Source: Thermoanaerobacter thermocopriae JCM 7501 (lineage in GTDB: Bacteria; Bacillota; Thermoanaerobacteria; Thermoanaerobacterales; Thermoanaerobacteraceae). From it: a stretch of 64,000 bases of DNA. A model generated the notes under the pieces. It worked only from the letters and a program-made list of their open reading frames with translations. It did not search any database and was not told the origin of the DNA. Positions within the stretch are counted from its first letter, which is position 1. Every line of letters starts with the position of its first letter. Positions 1 to 10,515 of this stretch are shown here, piece after piece. The DNA lies in the NCBI RefSeq assembly GCF_001310975.1, contig NZ_BAZY01000004.1, positions 62,001 to 126,000 of the forward strand, read 5' to 3'. The position numbers and the translations under genes are program-made.

Positions 1-960
1 GCTTAATTTTTTTTGACAAATCTAAAAAAGAATCCGAAACTGCTGAAGAAAAAAAAAGGTTTTTTTCAAAAGATCAAAGAAGGACTATTGAAAACAAGAG
101 AAAATTTGACTTCTAAAATAGATAGTATTGTTACAATAGGTAGAAAAATTGACGAAGAACTTTTGGAAGAATTAGAAGAGATTTTAATTTTGGCTGATAT
201 AGGTATTAGTACTACTTCTAAGATTATAGAAGGAATACGTCAAAAGGCAAAAGAAATGAAGATTTATGATGCATCTCAAATAAAAGAACTTTTAGCTGAA
301 GAAGTTTATGAAATTTTGCAAAAGGATGTAAAACCTTTTACCTTGACTTCTCCTATGGTGATATTGATCGTCGGAGTAAATGGAGTAGGAAAGACTACTA
401 CAATTGGAAAATTAGCTTATATGTACAAAAAAGAAGGCAAAAAAGTTATGCTAGCAGCAGGTGATACTTTTAGAGCTGCAGCTATTGACCAGCTAGAAAT
501 ATGGGCAGAGAGAGTTAACTGTCCAATTATCAAACACCAAGAAGGCTCAGATCCAGCTTCTGTTATTTTTGATGGCATTCAAGCTTCAAAAGCAAGGGGA
601 ATAGATATACTTATTTGTGATACTGCAGGTAGACTCCACAATAAAAAGAATCTGATGGAGGAATTGAGGAAAATTCGCAGAGTTATAGATAGGGAATATC
701 CTGAAGCGAGAGTTGAGACCTTTTTAGTTTTAGATGCTACAACTGGTCAAAATGCTCTTCAACAGGCGAAAATATTTAAAGAAGTTTCTGATATAACCGG
801 TATTGTACTTACCAAATTAGATGGAACGGCAAAAGGTGGAATTGTTGTAGCTATAAAATCAGAATTAAATGTACCTATACGATATATAGGAATGGGGGAA
901 GGAATAGAGGATTTGCAAGCTTTTGATGCAAAATCTTTCGTTTCTGCTATTTTTCAGTAA
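1..960 (+). CDS. ftsY: Signal recognition particle receptor FtsY (5' end at or beyond window edge, frameshifted)
   Basis: SRP receptor GTPase that docks SRP-ribosome complexes at the membrane for co-translational protein insertion. The NG domain is clear: P-loop GVNGVGKTTT, DTFRAAA, DTAGR and TKLDGTAKGG. It is the first gene of a run with ylxM and ffh. A TTG at position 13 opens the long frame, but it has no ribosome binding site. The other frame at the edge (from base 3) encodes FFDKSKKESETAEEKK and meets the main frame at an A-run (49-57) if one A is removed. I therefore think the true start lies just outside the window and the run of nine A carries one extra base. Identity is certain; the N-terminus is not. 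Confidence 0.93.
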
Positions 961-991
961 ATTAAATCGTAAAAAAATGAAAAAACACAGC

Positions 992-1020
992 TTGACAAAA
1001 TGCAGCCCTTCATATAAAAT
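992..1020 (+). promoter_or_regulatory. Probable sigma-A promoter for ylxM-ffh
   Basis: A perfect -35 TTGACA (992-997) is followed after 17 bases by TAAAAT (1015-1020). It lies in the ftsY-ylxM gap about 40 bases before the GTG start of ylxM. A small stem AAGGT/ACCTT (1030-1043) sits in the resulting leader. Prediction from sequence only. Confidence 0.55.
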
Positions 1021-1059
1021 CTTAATGTAAAGGTTAGGACCTTAACGGGTGGGATTTTT

Positions 1060-1413
1060 GTGGATGAAGATTTTTTATTTATGACTCTTTTGTATGATTT
1101 TTATGGTGCTTTGCTTACAGATAAGCAAAGAGAAATTTTTGAAATGTACTATTTAAATGATTATTCTCTTGGAGAAATTTCCGAACTTTTGGATATCTCA
1201 CGGCAGGGAGTTTATGACACTTTAAAAAGAGCAGAAAGCTCGTTAGAGTTTTTTGAGGAAAAATTAGGGTTGGTAAAAAGACATCAAGAAATAATGAATA
1301 GACTGGGTAAGATAAAAAAGGGCATTGAAATAATACGGCAAAGAGAAAGAGACCCAGAAATTTTAAAAATTATTGAGGAGATAGCTCGTGAAATAGAGGA
1401 GCTAAATCTGTAG
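1060..1413 (+). CDS. ylxM: YlxM family putative DNA-binding protein
   Basis: Small protein of 117 residues of the UPF0122/YlxM family, which resembles sigma-70 region 4. It has a helix-turn-helix around residues 20-60 (LTDKQREIFEMYYL, then SLGEISELLDISRQGVYDTLKR) and a charged helical C-terminus. The family lies next to ffh in most Firmicutes and is thought to act with the SRP pathway, though its exact function is not settled. The start is GTG 1060, preceded by a G-rich GGGTGGG stretch. It ends 13 bases before ffh and is probably transcribed with it. Confidence 0.9.
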   Translation: MDEDFLFMTLLYDFYGALLTDKQREIFEMYYLNDYSLGEISELLDISRQGVYDTLKRAESSLEFFEEKLGLVKRHQEIMNRLGKIKKGIEIIRQRERDPEILKIIEEIAREIEELNL

Positions 1414-1426
1414 GAGGTAAATTTTA

Positions 1427-2766
1427 ATGGCTTTTGAAAGCCTATCTGAAAGGCTGCAGGAAATCTTTAAAAAGTTAAGAGGAAAAGGAAAACTCACAGA
1501 AAAAGATATAAAAGAAGCTATGAGGGAAGTAAAAGTTGCCCTCTTAGAAGCGGATGTCAACTTTAAGGTAGTAAAAGACTTTATAAACTCTGTTACAGAA
1601 AAAGCTTTAGGGCAAGAAGTGATGGAAAGCCTGACCCCGGGGCAACAGGTGATAAAGATAGTCAATGATGAGCTTATAGCCTTATGGGGTCTACTCAAAG
1701 CCGGTTAAATATAGGGAATAAAGTTCCTGCAGTTATAATGATGGTTGGACTTCAAGGTTCTGGAAAGACCACTGCTTGTGGGAAATTGGCAAACTTGTTA
1801 AAGAAGCAGGGAAAAAATCCACTACTAGTAGCTTGTGACGTCGTCAGACCGGCTGCCATAAAGCAGTTACAGGTTGTGGGAGCTAATGTAAATGTACCAG
1901 TTTTTACAATGGGGGACAAAGCAAACCCTGTTGATATTGCAAAAGCTTCTATTGATTATGCAAGGTCTCATAACTCTGACGTAATTATTATAGATACTGC
2001 GGGTAGACTTCACATAGATGAAGAATTGATGGAGGAACTTGTAAATATAAAAAGGGCAGTACAACCAGATGAGATTTTGTTAGTAGTAGATGCGATGACT
2101 GGTCAAGACGCAGTAAACGTAGCGTCTTCCTTCAATGAAAGGTTAGATATAACAGGAGTTGTATTGACAAAATTGGATGGAGATACGAGGGGTGGAGCAG
2201 CTCTTTCTATTAAGGCTGTTACACAAAAACCTATAAAATATGTGGGCACAGGCGAAAAGTTGACAGATTTAGAGCCTTTTTATCCTAATAGAATGGCTTC
2301 TCGTATTTTGGGAATGGGAGATGTTTTGACTTTAATTGAAAAGGCCCAAGCAGCAATTGATGAGAAAAAGGCACAAGAGTTAGGGCAAAAGCTTTTAACA
2401 AAACAGTTCACACTGGAAGATTTCTTAGAACAGCTGCAGAGCCTTAAAAATATGGGACCTTTAGATCACCTCCTCAGTATGATTCCTGGAATGAACAAAA
2501 ACATGCTTAAGAATGTAGACATTTCAGAAAAAGATTTAAAGAGGATAGAAGCCATTATTCAATCTATGACTAAAGAAGAAAGGCAAAACCCTTCTATTAT
2601 AAATGGCAGTAGAAAGAAAAGAATAGCCAAAGGCAGCGGTACCACCATCCAACAGGTAAATAGCCTCTTAAAACAGTTTGAAGAAACCAAAAAGATGATG
2701 AAGAAATTTGCTGATATTGATAAAGACCTAAAGAAAGGTAAAATGAGGCTGCCTTTCTTTAGATAA
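1427..2766 (+). CDS. ffh: Signal recognition particle protein Ffh (frameshifted)
   Basis: SRP54 homologue that binds signal sequences and 4.5S/SRP RNA and pairs with FtsY. The N-domain opens [17 protein letters not shown]. The G-domain has [14 protein letters not shown] and [10 protein letters not shown]. The C-terminal M-domain is methionine-rich ([11 protein letters not shown]). The frame breaks near 1680 in LIAL/MGSTQ: one base (C or T) is missing, and both halves overlap in the expected family order. Reconstructed length is 446 residues, usual for the family. The ATG at 1427 follows GGAGGTAA. An essential gene, so the break is more likely a sequence error than a real mutation. Confidence 0.95.
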
Positions 2767-2803
2767 TATCGGAAGGTGGGCAACTTTTGAAGGAGGTGAG
2801 AAA

Positions 2804-3064
2804 GTGGCAGTCAGAATAAGATTAAAAAGGTTTGGGGCTAAGAAAAGACCTTTTTACAGAATAGTAGTAGCAGATTCAAGGTCACCAAGAGATGGAAGGT
2901 TTATTGATGAGATAGGATATTACAATCCTATAGCCCAGCCTGCTGAAATAAAAATAGATGTAGAAAAGGCTAAAAAATGGCTCAGTGTTGGTGCCCAACC
3001 TTCAGATACTGTAAAGTCACTGTTTAAAAAAGAAGGTATAATTGGTAATAGTGCATCTCAATAA
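2804..3064 (+). CDS. rpsP: 30S ribosomal protein S16
   Basis: Ribosomal protein S16, 86 residues, a core component of the small subunit body. The N-terminus [20 protein letters not shown] is diagnostic, followed by [21 protein letters not shown]. The GTG start at 2804 is preceded by AAGGAGGTGA. The position between ffh and khpA-rimM-trmD-rplS is the conserved Firmicute order, and the gene is probably part of the same transcript. The frame is intact. Confidence 0.97.
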   Translation: MAVRIRLKRFGAKKRPFYRIVVADSRSPRDGRFIDEIGYYNPIAQPAEIKIDVEKAKKWLSVGAQPSDTVKSLFKKEGIIGNSASQ

Positions 3065-3089
3065 TCCTCTCTTGTGAGGAGGTGTAATA

Positions 3090-3317
3090 ATGGGAGAATT
3101 GGTTAAAACTATAGCCAAGGCGTTAGTTAACAATCCTGATGCTGTAGAAGTCAATGAAATTGAGGGACAGCAATCTGTTATAATAGAGCTTAAAGTTGCT
3201 CCCGAAGATATGGGAAAAGTAATTGGCAAACAGGGAAGGATTGCTCAAGCAATTCGCACATTGGTTAGAGCTGCTGCTTTAAAAGAAAAGAAACGCGTGA
3301 TTGTTGAGATAATCTAG
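3090..3317 (+). CDS. khpA: KhpA family KH-domain RNA-binding protein
   Basis: A 75-residue single type-II KH domain protein (YlqC/KhpA). The GxxG RNA-contact loop is seen as IGKQGR in VIGKQGRIAQAIRTLVRAAA. In other Firmicutes KhpA pairs with KhpB (Jag) and binds many small and messenger RNAs, affecting cell elongation. The gene sits in its usual place between rpsP and rimM, with a GAGGAGGTG ribosome binding site. Confidence 0.92.
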   Translation: MGELVKTIAKALVNNPDAVEVNEIEGQQSVIIELKVAPEDMGKVIGKQGRIAQAIRTLVRAAALKEKKRVIVEII

Positions 3318-3325
3318 GTGGTGGT

Positions 3326-3828
3326 ATGGCTGATTATTATAATGTAGGAAAAGTTACTTCTGCCATGGCATTAAGGGGGAAGTTAAAGTATATCCTCTTA
3401 CCAATGTTCCTGAAAGGTTTTATGAACTTGAGTATGTTTGGGTTTTTGATGACCAACAAAGGCCCCGCAAATATGACATTGAATATGTCAAGATTATATC
3501 TAAAAGAGTTTGTGTAAAATTAAAGGGAATTGACAATAGAGACGAGGCAGAAAAATTAAAGGGGGCCTTTTTAAAGGTTGATTCTCAAAATGCTTTAAAG
3601 TTAGAAAAAGATGAATATTTTATCAAAGATTTAATTGGGATGAAGGTGTATACAGAGGAAGGAGATTTTGTAGGTACATTGGTAGAGGTATTGCAAACTG
3701 GTGCAAATGATGTGTATGTAATAAAAGGTGAGGAGAGGGAAATACTAATTCCTGCTATAAAAGAAGTTGTCAAAAAAGTAGATGTTGACAATAAAGTAAT
3801 GGTGGTCCACCTTTTGGAGGGGCTATGA
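3326..3828 (+). CDS. rimM: 16S rRNA processing protein RimM (frameshifted)
   Basis: Assembly factor for the 30S head that binds S19. The N-terminus reads [13 protein letters not shown]. One base is missing near 3365 (two C where three are needed), after which the other frame continues [22 protein letters not shown] to a C-terminal PRC-barrel half ([29 protein letters not shown]). Reconstructed length is 167 residues, typical. It starts nine bases after khpA and its end overlaps the trmD start by four bases, indicating coupled translation. Confidence 0.92.
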
Positions 3829-4553
3829 TGATTTTTGACGTTTTAACCCTATTTCCTGAAATGTTTGATAGTGTTTTATCCTATAGTATTTTGAAAAGGG
3901 CTATTGAAAAAGGAAAATTAAAAGTTAACTTGATAAATATAAGAGATTTTTCAAAGGATAAACATAAAAAGGTAGACGATTATCCTTATGGAGGCGGACC
4001 AGGAATGGTGATGATGCCTCAGCCTCTTTTTGACGCAATTGAATTTGTAAAGAGTCAAGGTAATATTCCTGTATATTACCTTGGTCCTAAAGGTAAGGTT
4101 TTTAGTCAGGAAATAGCGGTTAAAATGTCTAAATTAGAAAGAATAGCCCTTTTGTGTGGCCACTATGAAGGAATTGATGAAAGAGTCTATTCTGTTATTG
4201 ATGAAGAAATTTCATTAGGAGATTTTATATTGACAGGCGGAGAAATAGCCGCAATGGCTATTATTGATGCTGTAACAAGACTTATTGAAGGAGTTCTTTC
4301 ACATCCTCAAAGCGCTGTAGAAGAATCCTTTAGTAATAGTTTGTTGGAATATCCCCAGTATACAAGACCAGAAGTTTTTAGAGGCATGAAGGTGCCAGAA
4401 GTTTTACTAAGTGGTAATCATGCTGAAATAGCTAAATGGCGAAGACAAAAGTCTTTAGAGATAACTTTTTTAAAACGGCCTGATTTACTTAAAAAGGCAA
4501 TTTTGACGGAAGAAGATAAAAAATTTTTACGAGAAAGAGGGTTTGACATTTAG
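3825..4553 (+). CDS. trmD: tRNA (guanine-N1)-methyltransferase TrmD
   Basis: Methylates G37 of tRNAs next to the anticodon using S-adenosylmethionine, which prevents +1 frameshifting. The protein is 242 residues. The trefoil-knot SPOUT motifs are present: [21 protein letters not shown] and [11 protein letters not shown], followed by the C-terminal helical domain ([14 protein letters not shown]). The start overlaps the end of rimM (ATGATG). It is intact and in the standard rimM-trmD-rplS order. Confidence 0.97.
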   Translation: MMIFDVLTLFPEMFDSVLSYSILKRAIEKGKLKVNLINIRDFSKDKHKKVDDYPYGGGPGMVMMPQPLFDAIEFVKSQGNIPVYYLGPKGKVFSQEIAVKMSKLERIALLCGHYEGIDERVYSVIDEEISLGDFILTGGEIAAMAIIDAVTRLIEGVLSHPQSAVEESFSNSLLEYPQYTRPEVFRGMKVPEVLLSGNHAEIAKWRRQKSLEITFLKRPDLLKKAILTEEDKKFLRERGFDI

Positions 4554-4574
4554 AAGCTGGAAGGAGGGAAAATA

Positions 4575-4919
4575 ATGGACTTAATAAAAGTAGTGGAAAG
4601 TCAGCAAATGAGAAAAGACTTAACTCCTTTTAATGTAGGAGATACTATAAGAGTACATTATAGGGTTATTGAAGGAGATAGGGAAAGAATTCAGCCTTTT
4701 GAGGGAATAGTAATCAAAAAAAGCGGTTCAGGCCTAAGAGAGACTTTTACGGTAAGACGTGTGTCTTATGGTGTGGGAGTCGAAAGGACTTTTCCACTTC
4801 ACTCTCCAAGAATTGAAAAGATAGAGGTTATAAGGAGAGGTAAAGTCAGAAGAGCAAAATTGTATTATTTGAGAAAGAGAGTAGGAAAAGCTGCTACAAA
4901 GATAAAAGAATTAATGTAA
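4575..4919 (+). CDS. rplS: 50S ribosomal protein L19
   Basis: Ribosomal protein L19, 114 residues, located at the interface between subunits. Recognisable segments are [43 protein letters not shown] and [13 protein letters not shown]. The ATG follows AAGGAGGG. It ends the ribosome-maturation cluster and is followed at once by a terminator-like hairpin. Confidence 0.97.
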   Translation: MDLIKVVESQQMRKDLTPFNVGDTIRVHYRVIEGDRERIQPFEGIVIKKSGSGLRETFTVRRVSYGVGVERTFPLHSPRIEKIEVIRRGKVRRAKLYYLRKRVGKAATKIKELM

Positions 4920-4941
4920 AAAGGGGTTATAAACCCTTTTT
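4918..4941 (+). terminator. Possible Rho-independent terminator after rplS
   Basis: Arms AAAAAGGG (4918-4925) and CCCTTTTT (4934-4941) enclose an eight-base loop and can form an eight-pair hairpin ending in a U-stretch. It overlaps the rplS stop codon. The U run belongs to the stem, so efficiency is uncertain; rbgA begins only 23 bases later. Confidence 0.5.
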
Positions 4942-4963
4942 CAAATATATGGAGGAATTAGAT

Positions 4964-5797
4964 ATGATACAATGGTATCCTGGACATATGGCAAAATCTA
5001 AAAAGGAGATAGTTTCTAACCTTAAGTTAGTAGATGTAATATACGAAATAGTAGATGCGAGAATACCTAAGAGCAGCAGAAACCCAGATATTGATGATAT
5101 TGTAAAAAATAAAAAAAGGCTTATCCTTTTAAATAAAGCTGATTTAGCAGATGATGTAATTACGGATTTATGGATAGAATATTTTAAAGAAAAGGGAATA
5201 GAAGCGATAAAAGTTAATTCAATTACAGGGTTTGGACTTAAAGAGATAAATGAAGCAACTCAGAGAGTTTGTCAAGATATTTTGGAGAAGAAAAGGCAAA
5301 AAGGAATGATTCCAAGGCTGAGAGGAATAATTGTGGGTGTTCCCAATGTTGGGAAATCTACTTTTATTAATAAATTAATTGGCAGTAAAAGGGCAAAGAC
5401 TGGCGACAAGCCGGGGGTTACAAGGACTTTGCATTGGATAAAAACTCCTTATTTCGACATTTTAGACACTCCTGGCATACTCTGGCCAAAATTTGACGAT
5501 AAAGAAACAGGAATTATGTTGGCAATTACAGGAGCTATAAAAGATGAAATATTAAACATAGAAGAAATAGCATTAAACTTAGTTGCAGTCTTAAAAAAGT
5601 ATTACCCCCATTATTTGATGTCCCGATATAAAATTGATAAAATAGTAATGGAAGATTTTGAACTTTTAAAGGAAATAGGTAAAAAAAGAGGATGTTTAAT
5701 TGCAGGCGGAGAAGTAGATACCTTAAAAACTTCTCATATTTTGTTGGAAGATTTTCGAAAAGGAAAATTGGGGAAGATTTCTCTGGAAAGACCATAA
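4964..5797 (+). CDS. rbgA: Ribosome biogenesis GTPase RbgA (YlqF)
   Basis: Circularly permuted GTPase needed for late 50S assembly. The G4 motif (LLNKADL) precedes the P-loop (GVPNVGKSTFIN) and the G3 motif (LDTPGIL), which is the signature of the permuted YlqF/YawG family. I chose ATG 4964 because GGAGG at 4951-4955 lies eight bases before it and the protein then starts MIQWYPGHMAKSKKE, as in the family. An in-frame ATG at 4949 would overlap that ribosome binding site. The length is 277 residues. Confidence 0.95.
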   Translation: MIQWYPGHMAKSKKEIVSNLKLVDVIYEIVDARIPKSSRNPDIDDIVKNKKRLILLNKADLADDVITDLWIEYFKEKGIEAIKVNSITGFGLKEINEATQRVCQDILEKKRQKGMIPRLRGIIVGVPNVGKSTFINKLIGSKRAKTGDKPGVTRTLHWIKTPYFDILDTPGILWPKFDDKETGIMLAITGAIKDEILNIEEIALNLVAVLKKYYPHYLMSRYKIDKIVMEDFELLKEIGKKRGCLIAGGEVDTLKTSHILLEDFRKGKLGKISLERP

Positions 5798-5808
5798 GGG
5801 GGATTTTT

Positions 5809-7340
5809 ATGCTTTCTAAAGTAAAAAGTATGGCGGTCTTAGGTATAAATGCCTATGTGGTAGAGGTGGAGGTAGATTTATCTACTGGAATTCCTTCTTT
5901 TGATATTGTAGCTTGGGTGATACAGAAGTTAAGGAAGCAAGAGACAGAGTAAGGTCTGCTATCAAAAACAGTGGCTTTGAATTTCCCCTCAAAAAAATTA
6001 CTGTAAATTTAGCACCAGCTGATACTAAAAAAGAAGGCACTGCTTTCGATTTACCTTTAGCAGTAGGGATTTTAAAATGCACAGAGGAGATAAAAGAGGA
6101 AAAAGAAGACATAGCCTTTGTAGGTGAACTTTCTTTGGACGGAAGTATAAGAGGCGTAAATGGTATACTGCCAATGGTAATAGGGGCAAAGAAAAAAGGT
6201 ATTTCCTCTATTGTTGTTCCTTATGAAAATGCTCATGAAGCGGCAGTTGTAGAGGGGATAAAAGTATATCCTGTGAAAAATTTAAAAGAAGTGGTTGAGT
6301 TTTTAAATGGAGATAGGGAAATAGAATCTTTTACTTTAGATATTAATAATTTTTTTGATAATGTAGAATACGATATAGATTTTGCTGAAGTAAAAGGGCA
6401 GGAAAATGCAAAAAGGGTACTTGAGATTGCCGCTGCAGGTGGTCACAATGTTTTAATGATAGGACCACCTGGAGCGGGTAAAACTATGTTGGCAAGGCGT
6501 TTTCCTACTATTCTTCCTCAGTTAAGTTTTGAAGAGGCTTTAGAAGTCACCAAAATATACAGTATAGCAGGATTGCTTCCAAAAGGTACACCTCTTATCA
6601 CTACTCGACCTTTTAGAGCTCCTCATCATACTATCTCTACAGTTGCTTTAGTTGGGGGAGGAAAATATCCTAAGCCTGGAGAAGTATCCCTTGCCCACTA
6701 TGGAGTGTTATTTTTAGATGAGATTCCTGAATTTAAAAAAGATGCAATAGAAGTTTTAAGGCAGCCGTTAGAAGATGAAGTGGTTACAATTACTCGTGTA
6801 AATGGTAGCTTTAGCTATCCAAGCAAATTTATTTTGATTTTAGCTATGAATCCTTGTCCTTGTGGCTATTATGGTGATGATACTCACGAATGCCATTGTA
6901 GTGTAAATGAAATAAGAAGATATCAAAATAAAATTTCAGGACCTTTGTTAGATAGAATTGATTTACATGTGGAGGTAAAACCTCTTAAAAAAGATAAATA
7001 TTTCGAAGAAGAAACACAAGCAGAAAGTTCCAAGGAAATTCGCGAACGAGTCATAAAAGCACGAGAAATGCAACTTAAAAGGTATAAAGGTACTGGCATA
7101 TATGTCAATTCTCAATTAAAAGGAAATATGTTGAAAAAGTATTGCAAACTTGATGAAGATACTAAAAAATTTTTAAATGAAGCTTTCGAAAAGTTTTATT
7201 TGAGTGCAAGAGGATATAATAAAATTTTAAAAGTTGCTCGTACAATTGCTGATTTGGAAGGTGCAGAAAATATTAAGTTTGAACATGTAGCAGAAGCATT
7301 ACAGTATAGAATTATTGATAGCAAATATTGGTATAAATAA
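5809..7340 (+). CDS. YifB/ComM family Mg-chelatase-like AAA+ ATPase (frameshifted)
   Basis: Member of the YifB/ComM family. Proteobacterial ComM is a hexameric helicase promoting branch migration during natural transformation; the Firmicute role is less clear. An N-terminal Lon-like domain (SMAVLGINAYVVEVEVDL) is followed by an AAA+ domain with GPPGAGKTMLARR and LFLDEIPEF, and a C-terminal Mg-chelatase domain (ARGYNKILKVARTIADLEG). The frame breaks near 5911, where one G is missing (IVG/LGDTEVKEARDRV). Reconstructed length is 510 residues, normal for the family. The ATG at 5809 follows AAGGGGG. The nearby dprA fits a link to DNA uptake. Confidence 0.9.
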
Positions 7341-7402
7341 AAATTACAATAAAAATTTTATGTAAAGTAATTAAGTCTCAAATGTGATAAGAAGGTGTTA
7401 GC

Positions 7403-8269
7403 TTGGAGATAACAAGTTTTTTTAATAGAGAAAGTATAAAAAATATTTTCTTTATTCTTATGGGGACTTTAATGTCTGCTATTGGTATTAACATGTTTAT
7501 TGTTCATGCTAAACTTTTAAGTGGAGGAGTTTCTGGTATTGCACTTATTATACAGTATTTAACCAAGTTTCCTGCAGGATACACTATATTTTTGTTAAAC
7601 ATCCCACTTTTAATTTTGAGCTATAAAAAAGTAAATTTAAGGTTTACAATTTTTACTATTATAGGTACTGTATCACTTTCTTTGTTTTTGGTGCTTACTT
7701 ATGCAATAAAAAATATCTTGCATATAAATGATCCATTACTTTTGAGTTTATACGGCGGAGTGTTAAATGGTTTAGGTATGGGAATAGTTTTTAGTAATCA
7801 CGGTTCAACTGGTGGTTTAGATATAATTTCTGTGATTGTAAAAAAGAAATATGATAACTTTGAAATTGGGCATATTTCTTTTATTGTTAACTTTTTTATC
7901 GTAGCCATTGGAGCTATATTTTTTGGTTTGACCAGTGCTCTTTACACTCTTGTTTCTATGTACATTACTTCCTACATGGTGGATAAAACTATAAAAGGTT
8001 TTAATAGGCAAAAAATGGTGCTGGTGGTTACTGATAAAGTAGAAGAAGTGAGCAAAGGAATAATGACTACATTAAAAAGAGGGGTTACTTTGCTTCATGG
8101 AGAGGGTGCTTATACCAAAGAGAACAAAAAGGTTTTGTATTCCATTGTATCTTTGACACAGCTTCCACAACTTAAATTTATCGTACACCAAATAGATGAA
8201 AATGCTTTTATCTCTATATTAGATGTAGCCGAAGTCCATGGGAAAGGATTTATGAGGGAATTATTTTAA
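7403..8269 (+). CDS. YitT family membrane protein with DUF2179 domain
   Basis: Integral membrane protein of 288 residues. About five to six hydrophobic segments fill residues 15-195 (for example NIFFILMGTLMSAIGINMFIV and YTIFLLNIPLLILSY). They include GGVSGIALI and GSTGGLDII, typical of the YitT/DUF161 family. A soluble DUF2179 domain forms the last 85 residues (MVLVVTDKVEEVSKGIMTTLKRGVT). The transported substrate, if any, is not known. The start is TTG 7403 after GAAGGTG. It stands alone between comM and trpS. Confidence 0.85.
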   Translation: MEITSFFNRESIKNIFFILMGTLMSAIGINMFIVHAKLLSGGVSGIALIIQYLTKFPAGYTIFLLNIPLLILSYKKVNLRFTIFTIIGTVSLSLFLVLTYAIKNILHINDPLLLSLYGGVLNGLGMGIVFSNHGSTGGLDIISVIVKKKYDNFEIGHISFIVNFFIVAIGAIFFGLTSALYTLVSMYITSYMVDKTIKGFNRQKMVLVVTDKVEEVSKGIMTTLKRGVTLLHGEGAYTKENKKVLYSIVSLTQLPQLKFIVHQIDENAFISILDVAEVHGKGFMRELF

Positions 8270-8275
8270 ATTTCA

Positions 8276-8304
8276 TTGCAAATTTTGAAATTTTCTCTTA
8301 TAAT
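8276..8304 (+). promoter_or_regulatory. Probable sigma-A promoter for trpS
   Basis: TTGCAA (8276-8281), a 17-base spacer and TATAAT (8299-8304) lie 47 bases before the TTG start of trpS. The remaining leader is too short for a T-box. Confidence 0.6.
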
Positions 8305-8335
8305 TTTTTCTAAACGACATAAAATACTCAATTGA

Positions 8336-9321
<986 letters not shown>

Positions 9322-9333
<12 letters not shown>

Positions 9334-9693
9334 AAAAGCGTTTGGGAAATGGCTTAGTTTTTCAAAGGCTAATGTATCAGGATTTAAATAAACCTCAATC
9401 ACGTCAAAACGAGGCTGAAAATTTCGAAATTTTTCTGTTGAAGCTAAGTACAACTGGGCAATTTTCAATATTCTTTGTTGTTTATGAAAATTTACAGCTT
9501 CACTTCCAGTTCCAAAAAAGGTAGAGGTTCTTGTTTTTACCTCTACAAAAACTATTTCTTTTTTGAATAGAGCTATTATATCTATTTCCCCAATTTTGCA
9601 TTTAAAATTTTTCTCTAAAATTTTATAACCTGATTTTAATAGATATTGGGCAGCTATTTTTTCTCCTAAGCTGCCTATTGTTTTTTTGTTCAA
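9322..9693 (-). CDS. YraN family (UPF0102) endonuclease-like protein
   Basis: A 123-residue member of the YraN/UPF0102 family, which has a PD-(D/E)xK nuclease-like fold. The typical core is GSLGEKIAAQYLLKSGYKIL, then GEIDIIA and IVFVEVKTR, giving the E, D and ExK positions. Cellular function is unproven. The start is TTG 9693. It lies six bases after the reconstructed rnhB stop and has an AAAGGA ribosome binding site inside the rnhB end, so the two are one operon. It converges on trpS with a 12-base overlap. Confidence 0.88.
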
Positions 9694-9699
9694 TGTTTT

Positions 9700-10427
9700 T
9701 CATCCTTTCAGAATTTTTTCGATGAAAGTTTTTCTATGTATAGGACAAGGACCGTATTTTTTTAAAGCTTCAATATGTTCTTTTGTACCATAACCTTTGT
9801 TTTTTTCAAAATTATACTGAGGATAGATTTTATGATATTCTTTCATTATTTTATCTCTTTCAACTTCGCCAGTATAGAGGCAGCAGCTATAGAGATACTT
9901 TTTGAATCTCCCTTTATTATTGCTTTTTGATTTATCTCTATTTGAGGAATGGTGATAGCATCTACTAAAAGGTAATCAATTTTTTGTTGTATTTTTGAAA
10001 TAGCAATCTGCATGGCTTTGTAGGTAGCATTTAGTATATTTATTTTATCAATTTCTTCGCAATCAACTATTCCAATAGTATAAGAGATAGCTACTTTTTT
10101 TATTACCTCTGACAATACTTCTCTTTTTTCTTCAGATAGTTTTTTAGAGTCATTTATCTCAGGGATGAAAACATTCTTAGGAAGTATTACACAGGCGGCA
10201 ACTACTGGTCCAACTAAAGGGCCTCTTCCCGCCTCGTCTATTCCGGCGATGAAGTTTAAATTTAATTGATATAATTGGTTTTCATAGCATTTTAGATTGT
10301 TTATTCTTTCTATTTCTTTCTCAAGCCACTTTTTAGCCGCTTTATTTATGTTAAGAGATTGAAAGTCACAAAAGGGATTTTGGTACAAATAGTTTTTGAG
10401 TTGGCGTAGGTTATACAAGTTTGACAT
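9700..10427 (-). CDS. rnhB: Ribonuclease HII (frameshifted)
   Basis: Cleaves the RNA strand of RNA-DNA hybrids and single ribonucleotides in DNA. An N-terminal extension of about 70 residues precedes the catalytic domain with [17 protein letters not shown] and the later LLVDA aspartate. Near 9868 one base is missing (A on the coding strand). Restoring it turns ILAKLKEIK into [23 protein letters not shown] and runs to a stop at 9700, giving about 242 residues, the normal length. The ribosome binding site is AAAGGTGA. It diverges from dprA. Confidence 0.93.
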
Positions 10428-10515
10428 TCTATCACCTTTCTTTTTTCTTTATTTTATCACAGGTTATGTATTATAATAAAGATAATTAAGGAAACGGTGT
10501 TAAAGGGGAGCAATT

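Noticed and set aside
1402-1698. Antisense reading frame opposite ffh
   Set aside because: No ribosome binding site or family features; it mirrors the codons of ffh. The same holds for other antisense frames under conserved genes.
10428-10515. Divergent promoters between rnhB and dprA
   Set aside because: TATAAT at 10472-10477 is present but no acceptable -35 was found on either strand, so I do not report a promoter.
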